From: Clostridium chauvoei
GTDB lineage: Bacteria; Bacillota; Clostridia; Clostridiales; Clostridiaceae
Assembly: GCF_002327185.1 (NCBI RefSeq)
Contig: NZ_CP018624.1
Coordinates: 186,001 to 250,000, forward strand
Reading direction: 5' to 3'
DNA length: 64,000 nt
The notes under the pieces: model-generated
The model's input: the letters and a program-made list of their open reading frames with translations, nothing else
Told to the model about the DNA's origin: nothing
Database searches by the model: none
Shown: positions 29,500 through 37,623 of the stretch, in pieces
Layout: every line of letters starts with the position of its first letter
Position numbering within the stretch: position 1 is the stretch's first letter
Made by a program: the position numbers and the translations under genes

Positions 29500-29841
29500 T
29501 TAAGCTTTTTTATATACTAAATCAACAAAACCGTAAACTACAGAAAATAATATACAAGTATATAAAAATAAATTTAATTGTTTGGATATAATAGCAAATA
29601 CACCACCAACAATTGAAGTAAATAATATTACACCATTAATAAATCTAGAAAGACCAGATTTATTAGTTAATAATTCTTTCATTGCAGAAATTAGAATTAA
29701 AATCATTGTAAGAAAAGCTATAACATTTCTTAGAGTAGCGGAAAATTCTACTACATAATATTCATTTAAAACTAAAAACACAACAAAAAAGATTAATAAT
29801 ATATTTATAGTTTTATTTAAAATTGAAGCTAATTTATTCAT
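29500..29841 (-). CDS. Small four-helix membrane protein, unknown
   Basis: 113 residues with four predicted membrane segments (about 13-29, 38-56, 67-85 and 90-108) and a basic C-terminus. I do not recognise a family. It lies upstream of the M28 peptidase on the same strand, separated by the hairpin at 29421-29460, so the two may share a transcript. The ATG is preceded by a GGTGATGG tract, an acceptable ribosome site. Confidence 0.65.
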   Translation of the reverse strand: MNKLASILNKTINILLIFFVVFLVLNEYYVVEFSATLRNVIAFLTMILILISAMKELLTNKSGLSRFINGVILFTSIVGGVFAIISKQLNLFLYTCILFSVVYGFVDLVYKKA

Positions 29842-30035
29842 ACCATCACCTATTTGTAAAATATTTACAATAATATTATATCTATTTATTTACATAATAT
29901 CAATAGGGTAGAATAAATTTATAACTTAGTAACTTTAATTTATCATTAAGGTTATGTATAGTTGTATTAATTATAAATAATATTATAATTATAGTAGTGT
30001 TATGCAAATTTTGGTTAAGAGTTTAGGAGGAAACA

Positions 30036-32207
30036 ATGGTTAAGATAGAAGATAGATTAGCAGAAGAACTAGGGATAAAGTTATCTCAAGTAAATAATGT
30101 AATTGGACTTTTAGATGAAGGTAATACAGTACCTTTTATATCAAGATATAGGAAAGAACAAACTGGTGGATTAACAGATGAATTACTAAGAAAATTTCAA
30201 GAGAGATTAACTTATCTTAGAAATTTAGAAGAAAGAAAATCAGATGTTTCAAGACTTATAGAAGAACAAGGTAAACTAACAGAAGAGATAACTAATTCAT
30301 TAAAAAAGGCAATGACTTTAACAGAGGTTGAGGATATATATAGACCTTATAAGCAAAAGAAGAGAACAAGAGCTACAATTGCTTTAGAAAAGGGATTAAA
30401 ACCTCTTTCAGAATTAATAATAAATGGAGAATTCAAAGGAAATCTTTTAGAGGAAGCATCTAAATTTGTAAATGAAGAAAAAGGTGTTAAAACTAATGAG
30501 GAAGCTTTATCTGGAGCTTTAGATATAGTTGCAGAGATGATTTCAGATGAAGCTAAATATAGAAAATGGATTAGAGAGCTTGTACTAAGAGAAGGAAAAA
30601 TTGAATCAAAAGGTGGAAGTGATGATACGACTCAATATGAAATGTATTATGAATATAGTGAAGATGTTAATAAGATACCACCACATAGAATTCTTGCTAT
30701 AAATAGAGGAGAAAAAGAAAAAATACTTTCAGTTAAAATTATAGTTAATGAAGAAAAAATATTAAACTACTTAGAAAGAGAAGTATTAAAAGGAAATAAG
30801 GTAACTGATGATTATTTAAAACTTGCAGTTAAAGACTCTTTAAAGAGATTAATATACCCATCAATTGAAAGAGAAGTAAGAGCAGAACTTACTAATATTG
30901 GAGAAGAGGGAGCAATAAAAATATTTAAAGAGAATTTAAAGGCATTACTTATGCAACCTCCTATAAAAGGAAAAGTTGTTATGGGGTATGATCCAGGATT
31001 TAGAACTGGTTGTAAAGTTGCTGTTTTAGATAGTACAGGTAAATTCTTAGAAAAGGCAACAGTATTTCCAACAGTACCAAAAAGGGATATAGAAGGTACT
31101 AAAAGAATACTTAAAGATCTTGTGAAAAAATATAATGTAGATGTTATTTCTTTAGGTAATGGAACTGCATCAAGGGAATCAGAAGAAGTTATATCAGAAA
31201 TGCTTTCTGAAATTAAAAATGAAATGGGAAAAGAGTTAGCATATGTTATAGTTTCAGAAGCAGGAGCATCTGTTTATTCAGCATCCGAATTAGCAACAAA
31301 GGAATATCCTGATTTAGATGTTACTATAAGAGGAGCTATTTCTATAGGAAGAAGATTACAAGATCCTATGGCAGAACTTGTTAAGATAGATCCTAAGGCT
31401 ATTGGGGTTGGTCAATATCAACATGATGTAACTCAAAAAAGATTAGAAGAATCTTTAGCAGGGGTAGTAGAAGACTCAGTTAATAAGGTTGGAGTAGATT
31501 TAAACACAGCAACACCTTCATTACTAAATCATATAGCTGGAATAAATACAACTATAGCAAATAATATAGTGTTATATAGAGATGAAGTTGGTGGATTTAA
31601 AACTAGAAAAGAGCTTTTAAAAGTAAAAAGATTAGGACAAAAGGCTTATGAACAATGTGCTGGATTTTTAAGAGTAATGGAAAGTAAGGAAGCACTAGAT
31701 AATACTTCTGTTCATCCAGAGTCATATGATATAGCTAAAAAGTTAATTGGATTGCTAGGATATACAAAAGATGATTTACAAAATAAAAATCTTAATGATA
31801 TAGAAAAAAGAGTAAATGAAAAAGGTTTAAGCAATTTAGTTAAAGAATTAGAAGTTGGGGAACCTACTCTTAGAGATATAATTAAAGAATTACAAAAACC
31901 AGGAAGAGATCCAAGAGAAGAGATGCCTAAGCCAATATTAAAGACTGGAGTAATAGAATTAAAAGATTTAACGCCAGGAATGGTTCTTATGGGAACTGTT
32001 AGAAATGTTTCGGATTTTGGAGCATTTGTAGATATTGGAGTTCATCAAGATGGTCTTGTTCACAAAAGTCAAATGGCAAATAGATTTGTAAAACATCCTT
32101 TGGATATAGTTAAAGTAGGGGATGTAATAAAGGTTAGAATAATGGAAGTAGATGAAAAAAGAAATAGGATTTCTTTATCAATGAAAGATATAAAAGAGGA
32201 AGAATAA
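30036..32207 (+). CDS. tex: Tex family RNA-binding transcription accessory protein
   Basis: 723 residues with the full Tex layout: N-terminal helical domain ('NTVPFISRYRKEQTGGL'), YqgF-like RNase H fold ('VMGYDPGFRTGCKVAVLD'), tandem helix-hairpin-helix ('LLNHIAGINTTIANNIVLYR', 'RLGQKAYEQCAGFLR'), and a C-terminal S1 domain ('GMVLMGTVRNVSDFGAFVDIG'). Tex binds nucleic acids and is linked to transcription and toxin expression in some bacteria; the molecular task is not fully known. ATG 30036 follows TAGGAGGAAAC. Single gene, ending just before the ribU promoter. Confidence 0.95.
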   Translation: MVKIEDRLAEELGIKLSQVNNVIGLLDEGNTVPFISRYRKEQTGGLTDELLRKFQERLTYLRNLEERKSDVSRLIEEQGKLTEEITNSLKKAMTLTEVEDIYRPYKQKKRTRATIALEKGLKPLSELIINGEFKGNLLEEASKFVNEEKGVKTNEEALSGALDIVAEMISDEAKYRKWIRELVLREGKIESKGGSDDTTQYEMYYEYSEDVNKIPPHRILAINRGEKEKILSVKIIVNEEKILNYLEREVLKGNKVTDDYLKLAVKDSLKRLIYPSIEREVRAELTNIGEEGAIKIFKENLKALLMQPPIKGKVVMGYDPGFRTGCKVAVLDSTGKFLEKATVFPTVPKRDIEGTKRILKDLVKKYNVDVISLGNGTASRESEEVISEMLSEIKNEMGKELAYVIVSEAGASVYSASELATKEYPDLDVTIRGAISIGRRLQDPMAELVKIDPKAIGVGQYQHDVTQKRLEESLAGVVEDSVNKVGVDLNTATPSLLNHIAGINTTIANNIVLYRDEVGGFKTRKELLKVKRLGQKAYEQCAGFLRVMESKEALDNTSVHPESYDIAKKLIGLLGYTKDDLQNKNLNDIEKRVNEKGLSNLVKELEVGEPTLRDIIKELQKPGRDPREEMPKPILKTGVIELKDLTPGMVLMGTVRNVSDFGAFVDIGVHQDGLVHKSQMANRFVKHPLDIVKVGDVIKVRIMEVDEKRNRISLSMKDIKEEE

Positions 32208-32212
32208 AATAC

Positions 32213-32241
32213 TTGAAAAATTCAGACAATAGTAATATAAT
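32213..32241 (+). promoter_or_regulatory. Promoter of the FMN riboswitch-ribU unit
   Basis: TTGAAA (32213-32218), 17-base spacer, TATAAT (32236-32241), 19 bases before the aptamer. Confidence 0.88.
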
Positions 32242-32259
32242 GGAAGTACAATAAAATAT

Positions 32260-32371
32260 TATCTTCAGGGCGGGGCGAGATTCCCCACCGGCGGTAAAGC
32301 CCGCGAGCTAATAATTAGCATGATTCGGTGAAACTCCGAGGCCGACAGTATAGTCTGGATGAAAGAAGGTA
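32260..32371 (+). promoter_or_regulatory. FMN riboswitch (RFN element)
   Basis: Contains the RFN core: 'CAGGGCGGGGCGAGATTCC' (32266 on), 'CCACCGGCGGTAAAGCCCGC', 'GATTCGGTGAAACTCCGAGGC' in parts, 'GCCGACAGTATAGTCTGGATG' at 32341 on, closed by TATCTTC (32260-32266) with GAAGGTA. FMN binding should favour the downstream terminator and switch off riboflavin import. Confidence 0.96.
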
Positions 32372-32441
32372 GAAAGTTAGATTAAAGTTAAAGGTATATT
32401 AAAATACTTTTAGTTAATCCATTTTATTTAGAAGCTTTTCG

Positions 32442-32473
32442 CCCTGATGTATTAAAGTGCATCAGGGTTTTTT
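32442..32473 (+). terminator. FMN riboswitch terminator
   Basis: Stem CCCTGATG 32442-32449 with CATCAGGG 32460-32467, T run to 32473. The preceding GCCC/CGCCC segment could pair with the GGGCG of the aptamer in the alternative fold. Confidence 0.88.
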
Positions 32474-32547
32474 GCATTTTGAAGTGGTAAGCATAAAATT
32501 TCTAACTTAATGCCCCAGAGGATAGACTTTTGGGAGGAGAGAAAACC

Positions 32548-33144
32548 ATGAATAATCAAAACAAAAATTTGAACAAGTTTGTAAAAATCTCATTACTAGG
32601 AGCAATTGCCGTTGTACTAATGTACTTAGATTTTCCTGTAATACCGTTATTTCCTTGGTTAAAAATAGACTTAAGTGATGTTCCAGCACTTATGGGAGCA
32701 TTTGCTTTTGGACCAGTTGCAGGTATTGTTATAGAACTTATAAAAAATTTATTAATTTTAATAGTTAAGGGAACTGGAACAGTGTTTGTAGGGGAAATTG
32801 CTAATTTTATAGTAGGAATTTCATTAGTAGTACCAGCATCATGGTTCTATCACAGAAATAAGAGTAAAAAGACAGCTCTTATAGGAATGGCATTAGGATT
32901 TATAGGAATAGAAATAATGGGAATAATAGCAAATGTATATTTCTTATTGCCAGCTTATGGAATGCATATGGAATCAGCTCAATTATTAGAATATGTAACA
33001 GTAGGACTACTACCTTTTAATGGAATAAAAGCTGTTTTAGTATGTGGAATAACTTATATGTTATACAAAAAAGTATCAATGGCAATATTTAAAGTTGATT
33101 CACATTTTGAACCTAATAAAGATAAAAATCTTACAACAGTATAA
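32548..33144 (+). CDS. ribU: Riboflavin ECF transporter substrate-specific component
   Basis: 198-residue membrane protein with about six helices. 'LDFPVIPLFPWLKIDLSDVPAL' at the start is the riboflavin-binding signature of RibU, followed by 'GPVAGIVIELIKNLL' and 'GEIANFIVGISLV'. It needs the shared EcfAAT energising module, which is not in this window. ATG 32548 follows GGGAGGAG. The FMN riboswitch upstream confirms the vitamin. Confidence 0.96.
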   Translation: MNNQNKNLNKFVKISLLGAIAVVLMYLDFPVIPLFPWLKIDLSDVPALMGAFAFGPVAGIVIELIKNLLILIVKGTGTVFVGEIANFIVGISLVVPASWFYHRNKSKKTALIGMALGFIGIEIMGIIANVYFLLPAYGMHMESAQLLEYVTVGLLPFNGIKAVLVCGITYMLYKKVSMAIFKVDSHFEPNKDKNLTTV

Positions 33145-33151
33145 TATAATT

Positions 33152-33201
33152 AAAATAGTCATAGTAAATTGAAGTTAATCATTTTACTATGACTATTTTT
33201 G
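33152..33201. terminator. Bidirectional terminator between ribU and rimI
   Basis: 17-bp stem 33152-33168 / 33183-33199, A-rich before and T-rich after, between convergent genes. Confidence 0.8.
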
Positions 33202-33203
33202 TT

Positions 33204-33653
33204 TTAAAATTTATTATATTGCATTAACACAGCATTTTCTTTATTATCTTCGTAATAACCTTTTCTAAGACCTATATTTTTAAATTCAAAATTTGTATAT
33301 AAATTTTGTGCTGGAATATTAGATTCTCTTACTTCTAAATTAATTGTGTTGCAATTTAAATCTTCACATAACTTAAATAAACATTGCAATAAATTAGTGG
33401 CTATATGATTTTTTCTATAGTTAGGGTGAACCCCTATATTAGTTATGTCACCTTCACCAGCTATAATCCATACGCCAACAAATCCAATAATTCTATTAGA
33501 TGCTATTTCTTTAGCTACTATATATTTAGCAAGTGGATTATTAAGTTCAGATTTAATAGATTCAATGCTCCATGGCACTGAAAAACAAAGATTACTTATT
33601 TCATAAACACCATCAATATCATTAGAAGTCATAAGATTATAAGCTATTTTCAT
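33204..33653 (-). CDS. rimI: Ribosomal-protein-alanine N-acetyltransferase family protein
   Basis: 149-residue GNAT acetyltransferase. The acetyl-CoA loop is 'VHPNYRKNHIATNLL' (about residue 77), with 'INLEVRESNIPAQNLYTNFEFKNIG' and 'RKGYYED' typical of RimI. It acetylates the N-terminal alanine of S18 in Escherichia coli; in Firmicutes the substrate is less sure. Its start overlaps the end of tsaB by 17 bases, so the two are translationally linked; tsaE-tsaB-rimI is a frequent operon. Confidence 0.9.
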   Translation of the reverse strand: MKIAYNLMTSNDIDGVYEISNLCFSVPWSIESIKSELNNPLAKYIVAKEIASNRIIGFVGVWIIAGEGDITNIGVHPNYRKNHIATNLLQCLFKLCEDLNCNTINLEVRESNIPAQNLYTNFEFKNIGLRKGYYEDNKENAVLMQYNKF

Positions 33654-34353
33654 TTTTTAAAGCCAACCTTTTTTCAAGTTCTCTTTCAGCTTGAGGTTTT
33701 TTAAGATAAAATGGTGAAGAATTTATATCATCTGATTTACCTTCAAGTAACATTTTAAGTCCAAGTTCACCTAAAGATGAAGCTCTAATTATACTTAGGT
33801 GATTCGGAGCAAAGAAAGCATTAGGTAAATTGTCTTTTAAAAACTCTTTATGTTTTTCTAAACCATCACCAGTAAAAATAACTTTTTCATTTTTTTCTTT
33901 TAATAAAGCAACTAGATCACTTAAATCAAGTGCATCATAATCTGTTATTGCTTTAAGGTTTCCGTCTTCATTTTTATATAAACAAGTGTAAACACTATCT
34001 CTTAAAGCATCCATAATTGGACATATAATTCCATCGAAACATATTAAGGAATATGCAAGAGCATCTAAACTAGAAACACTTATATAAGGTTTATTTGATC
34101 CAAAACTTAGACCTTTGACTGTAGCCATTCCTATTCTTAAACCTGTAAATGAACCAGGACCTTTTGAAACAACAAAAGCATCTATGTCATCTATATCTAA
34201 ATTATTATCTTTTAGAAGCATTTCTACCATGTCCATAATTAATATTGAATGTTCTCTTTTATTATTAAGAGTATATTCACCTATAAGACTATCATCTTTT
34301 ACAATAGCAGCTGTAGCTACTTTAGATGAAGAATCTATACTTAAAACTATCAT
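33637..34353 (-). CDS. tsaB: tRNA threonylcarbamoyladenosine synthesis protein TsaB
   Basis: 238 residues with an ASKHA fold: 'VLSIDSSSKVATAAIV' at the start, and 'FVVSKGPGSFTGLRIGMATVKGLSF' (about residue 60), the TsaB signature. It is the non-catalytic partner that joins TsaD and TsaE to make t6A37 of ANN-decoding tRNAs. Its first codon overlaps the tsaE stop (ATGA-type overlap, 34350-34353). tsaD is not in the window. Confidence 0.95.
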   Translation of the reverse strand: MIVLSIDSSSKVATAAIVKDDSLIGEYTLNNKREHSILIMDMVEMLLKDNNLDIDDIDAFVVSKGPGSFTGLRIGMATVKGLSFGSNKPYISVSSLDALAYSLICFDGIICPIMDALRDSVYTCLYKNEDGNLKAITDYDALDLSDLVALLKEKNEKVIFTGDGLEKHKEFLKDNLPNAFFAPNHLSIIRASSLGELGLKMLLEGKSDDINSSPFYLKKPQAERELEKRLALKNENSL

Positions 34354-34811
34354 ATTTCTAACTCCTTTACGTAATTATATCTATCTCCATATGGAGTTAT
34401 AGTGATTTTTCTAAAATTTTCACCTTTGTCTAAATCTTTTTCTATTAATATATGAATATAGTCATTAGGTAAAATATCTTCTATGTAATTTGCCCATTCA
34501 ATAATTGATACACCATCTGAAAAAATGTAATCATCAAAGCCTATAGCGTATATTTCATCAGGATCACTTACTCTATATACATCAAAATGAAATAATTTTA
34601 ATCTTCCGGAATCATATTCATTAACTATAGTAAAAGTTGGACTCGTTATATGCTCATCTATTCCAAGACCTTTAGCAATTCCTTTAGTAATATGAGTTTT
34701 TCCAGTACCTAAATCACCAGTTAAACATACTATATCACCAGCTTTTAATACTTTGCCAAGAGCATAACCTATAGAAGTTGTACTTTCGACACTATCAACA
34801 TTAAAATACAT
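34350..34811 (-). CDS. tsaE: tRNA threonylcarbamoyladenosine synthesis ATPase TsaE
   Basis: 153 residues with Walker A 'GDLGTGKTHITKGIAKGLG' (about residue 34), 'SPTFTIVNEYD', 'HFDVYRVSDPDEIYAIGFDDY' and 'VSIIEWANYIEDILP'. ATP hydrolysis by TsaE resets the TsaBD complex during t6A synthesis. First gene of the tsaE-tsaB-rimI operon; ribosome site GAAGGGAG. Confidence 0.96.
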   Translation of the reverse strand: MYFNVDSVESTTSIGYALGKVLKAGDIVCLTGDLGTGKTHITKGIAKGLGIDEHITSPTFTIVNEYDSGRLKLFHFDVYRVSDPDEIYAIGFDDYIFSDGVSIIEWANYIEDILPNDYIHILIEKDLDKGENFRKITITPYGDRYNYVKELEI

Positions 34812-34835
34812 AAAATAACTCCCTTCTATAAAAAT

Positions 34836-34865
34836 CTTATATTAATATATTCTATCCAAATTCAA
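34836..34865 (-). promoter_or_regulatory. Promoter of tsaE-tsaB-rimI
   Basis: On the minus strand: TTGAAT (34865-34860), 18-base spacer, TATAAG (34841-34836), 25 bases before the start codon. Confidence 0.6.
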
Positions 34866-34997
34866 GGGAAAAAGAAAGGTAATTTATTCTCATTGTAACA
34901 ATATTGTAATATTATTAAAAAAGTGATATAGTATAATACTATTAGGATAATATAAAAATGGTATAGAATAAATTGAATTTTAAAAAGAGGTATTACT

Positions 34998-35924
34998 ATG
35001 AAGAAGCTTACTTATTTAATGGTTATAGTAACTCTAGCTTTATTTTTAGGCTTAGGTTTATTTTCGAATCCATTGTTAGTAAATGCAACTAATGAGTTTG
35101 ATAAAGAAAAAGAAGTGTTCTTAAATATAACAACTGTAACTAAACCACAATATTATATGGTTAAGTCTTTAGTTGGAGATAAACATAATGTAGAATACTT
35201 ATTTAAATCAGAAGATGAGATAGAAAAATTTAAAGTTGATGAAAATATAATAAATAATATTTCTAATATAGATTTATTTATATATACAGGTTTAAACTAT
35301 GAACCTTGGATAAATGACCTAATTGAGGATTTGAAAAAGAGTAGCTTAGGAATAATAAACATAAGTAGAGGAGTTAGACCTTTATCTTATGATTTAAATG
35401 CAGAAAATAAAGAAAATCCTTATTATTTACTAAGTTACAATGACTATAAAATAGCATTATACAATATTAAACAAGCTTTACAAGAAAGAGATATTAAAAA
35501 TAAAGATTTTTATGAGAATAATTATGATAAGACTATTAAAGATTTAAATGACTCTTTAAAGGCTTTAAGAGGAGAAGTTAGTAAGTATAAGAATTATACT
35601 GTAGTAACAGATACTGATGTTTTCGATTATATATACAAAGATTTAGGAATTAATTTTATAAAGGTTAAGGATCATGAGATTAGAAAAATCTTAGAAGAAA
35701 AAAATATAGATGAGACAAAAGTTATATTTGTAAAAGATAAAAATCATGTCAAAAAATCAAATAATGAAGATAAAAAAGAAAGTGAAAGTGAAAAAATCGA
35801 AGAGCCATTAAAGTGTGAAACTATTGAATTAGTAAGATTTAATGGAGATATTTCATTTGAAGAGCTAATATTAAAGAATACAAAACTAGTGGTAGATACT
35901 ATTAAAAAACTACCACTAGAATAA
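34998..35924 (+). CDS. ZnuA-like (cluster A-I) protein lacking metal ligands
   Basis: 308 residues with an N-terminal signal segment (about 1-30) but no lipobox Cys. The body follows zinc/manganese binding proteins: 'FLNITTVTKPQYYMVKSLVGDKHNVEYLF', 'DLFIYTGLNYEPWINDLIEDLK', 'YKIALYNIKQALQERDIKNKDFYENNYDKTI'. The usual His ligands are absent: the 'PHDFEP' region is 'SEDEIEKF', 'DPHVWL' is 'NPYYLL', and the third ligand region reads 'VVTDTDVFDYI'. A charged insertion ('NNEDKKESESEKIEEP') precedes the last part. No permease or ATPase is near. The intact relative at 55492 keeps every ligand. Likely a non-transport binding protein; role unknown. Confidence 0.65.
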   Translation: MKKLTYLMVIVTLALFLGLGLFSNPLLVNATNEFDKEKEVFLNITTVTKPQYYMVKSLVGDKHNVEYLFKSEDEIEKFKVDENIINNISNIDLFIYTGLNYEPWINDLIEDLKKSSLGIINISRGVRPLSYDLNAENKENPYYLLSYNDYKIALYNIKQALQERDIKNKDFYENNYDKTIKDLNDSLKALRGEVSKYKNYTVVTDTDVFDYIYKDLGINFIKVKDHEIRKILEEKNIDETKVIFVKDKNHVKKSNNEDKKESESEKIEEPLKCETIELVRFNGDISFEELILKNTKLVVDTIKKLPLE

Positions 35925-35938
35925 ATTAAATAAAACAG

Positions 35939-35967
35939 TTGATTTTTATATAAATATGATATATAAT
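35939..35967 (+). promoter_or_regulatory. Promoter of tRNA-Trp copy 1
   Basis: TTGATT (35939-35944), 17-base spacer, TATAAT (35962-35967), 13 bases before the tRNA. Confidence 0.75.
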
Positions 35968-35980
35968 ATGTATTGTTCAA

Positions 35981-36055
35981 AGGGGTATGGCTCAACGGTA
36001 GAGTAGTGGTCTCCAAAACCATTGGTTCTGGGTTCAAATCCTAGTGCCCCTGCCA
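35981..36055 (+). tRNA. tRNA-Trp (CCA), copy 1
   Basis: 75 nt, acceptor AGGGGTA/TGCCCCT, anticodon loop CTCCAAA, T arm GGTTCAAATCC, discriminator G, encoded CCA. Confidence 0.97.
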
Positions 36056-36089
36056 AGGTTCTAGCAATTAAGTTGCTAGAACCTTTTTT
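36055..36089 (+). terminator. Terminator of tRNA-Trp copy 1
   Basis: 13-bp stem 36055-36067 with 36073-36085, five-base loop, T run; its first base is the last base of the encoded CCA. Confidence 0.9.
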
Positions 36090-36110
36090 GTTTTAAAGTG
36101 TAATAAGTTG

Positions 36111-36154
36111 AAAGAAGCTATATTAGATTAATCTTAACCTAATATAGCTTCTTT
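36111..36154. terminator. Terminator of the nitronate monooxygenase gene
   Basis: 16-bp stem 36111-36126 / 36139-36154, just after the minus-strand stop codon. Confidence 0.75.
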
Positions 36155-36158
36155 ATTA

Positions 36159-37226
36159 CTATGCTAACTGCATTTCAATTGTAAGCTCATCCATAAGCTC
36201 TTGAACAGATACTATTTTATCTATTTTTGAAGCATTTTCCCCACAAAAGATTAATCCATTTTCTAGATTGCCTTTTACGGCATTAATTAATGCTTCTGTT
36301 ATGCAATAGGGTGTTGTATTAGGATTACAAGGAATTAAGCAATTATAACATTTAGATACATTTATATTTCCAAGTTGAGTTTTCTTAACAAAATTATTAA
36401 CAATAGCTCTTCCAGGCATTCCCACAGGACTTTTTACAATATTAATATCGGAGTCAGAACAATTAATATAGGCTTCTTTAAATTTAATATGTGCATCACA
36501 TTCATTTGTAGCAACGAAACGTGTAGCCATTTGTACTCCAGATGCTCCAAGCTTTAAATATTTAGCTATATCATAACCATTAAAGACACCACCTGCAACT
36601 ATAACAGGAATAACTTTATTATATTTACTTTCAAAACCTTTAACGACTTCAATGATATCAGTAATAGTTTTATTGAAGTTAGAAATTTCTTCTTCAAGTT
36701 TTTCTTTAGCAAACCCTAAATGACCACCAGCTTTGGGGCCTTCAATAACTACCATATCAGCTGTTACATTATGATGTTTATCCCAAATATTTAAAATAAC
36801 TTTAGCGGCTTTACAAGAAGATACTATAGGGGCAAGTTTTACTTTATATCCTTTTGTATATTTAGGTAATTTTGTTGGTAATCCAGCTCCAGATATAATT
36901 AAATCAACTCCAGCTTCAAGAGCTGCTTCAACATGTTCTTTATATTTATTCATTGCAACCATAAGATTAACTCCAATGATTCCGTTATTAGATTTTTCTT
37001 TTGCAAGCTTTATATGTTTTTTTAGTGCCCTTAAATTTGCTTCAAGAGCATTTGTTTCAAAATCGTCTTCATTATAGCCAGTTTGTGCACCAGAAATAAT
37101 ACCAATTCCACCAGCTTTAGCAACAGCGGCAGCTAAATTTGAAAGAGAAACACCGATACCCATTCCACCTTGTACTATAGGTATTTTTGCTATTAAATCT
37201 CCAATTATAAGTGGTTTTATATCCAT
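36159..37226 (-). CDS. Nitronate monooxygenase / FabK-like FMN oxidoreductase
   Basis: 355 residues from ATG 37226, which has AAGGAAG seven bases ahead; the ATG at 37244 overlaps that site. TIM-barrel flavoprotein: 'IPIVQGGMGIGVSLSNLAAAVAKAGGIG' in part, 'GVNLMVAM', 'DLIISGAGLP', 'VIEGPKAGGHLG' (the conserved Gly-His phosphate/active region), 'VIVAGGVFNGYDIAKYLKLGASGVQMATRF'. Such enzymes oxidise alkyl nitronates or, as FabK, reduce enoyl-ACP; no fatty acid genes are adjacent, so I favour the first. A C-terminal 'CYNCLIPCNPNTTPYC' cysteine patch is an extra. It lies between two identical tRNA-Trp genes. Confidence 0.85.
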   Translation of the reverse strand: MDIKPLIIGDLIAKIPIVQGGMGIGVSLSNLAAAVAKAGGIGIISGAQTGYNEDDFETNALEANLRALKKHIKLAKEKSNNGIIGVNLMVAMNKYKEHVEAALEAGVDLIISGAGLPTKLPKYTKGYKVKLAPIVSSCKAAKVILNIWDKHHNVTADMVVIEGPKAGGHLGFAKEKLEEEISNFNKTITDIIEVVKGFESKYNKVIPVIVAGGVFNGYDIAKYLKLGASGVQMATRFVATNECDAHIKFKEAYINCSDSDINIVKSPVGMPGRAIVNNFVKKTQLGNINVSKCYNCLIPCNPNTTPYCITEALINAVKGNLENGLIFCGENASKIDKIVSVQELMDELTIEMQLA

Positions 37227-37394
37227 AATAAAACTTCCTTCCATATAAATTAATTTGATTATTAAATAGTTTGATTATAAAACTATTTTAAAGTTATTAT
37301 AACAAATTTTCAGAAATTAACAAGGTAAATTTATATGTATATATCTTTTGTAGTAAAAAGTTAATATTTTATCATTTTTACTATAATATAAATA

Positions 37395-37424
37395 TTGACA
37401 TATGTTTAAATGTCATGGTAAAAT
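37395..37424 (+). promoter_or_regulatory. Promoter of tRNA-Trp copy 2
   Basis: TTGACA (37395-37400), 18-base spacer, TAAAAT (37419-37424), 12 bases before the tRNA. Confidence 0.75.
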
Positions 37425-37436
37425 AATTTTTGTTAA

Positions 37437-37511
37437 AGGGGTATGGCTCAACGGTAGAGTAGTGGTCTCCAAAACCATTGGTTCTGGGTTCAAATCCTAG
37501 TGCCCCTGCCA
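37437..37511 (+). tRNA. tRNA-Trp (CCA), copy 2
   Basis: Identical to the copy at 35981-36055. Flanking promoter and terminator sequences differ between the two. Confidence 0.97.
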
Positions 37512-37512
37512 A

Positions 37513-37545
37513 AAAAGAGAGTATTTTATATACTCTCTTTTTTTT
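37513..37545 (+). terminator. Terminator of tRNA-Trp copy 2
   Basis: 12-bp stem 37513-37524 with 37530-37541, five-base loop, long T run. Confidence 0.9.
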
Positions 37546-37623
37546 ATTTGTTTTTTTATGTAAAAATAGTGATAAATTTGTTATAATTAATTTTAAGGAA
37601 AAAACTTGCTGAGAGGTAACATA

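Noticed and set aside
35981..37511. Integrated element with attachment sites at the two tRNA-Trp genes
   Set aside because: No integrase, no phage or plasmid gene, and each tRNA has its own promoter and terminator.
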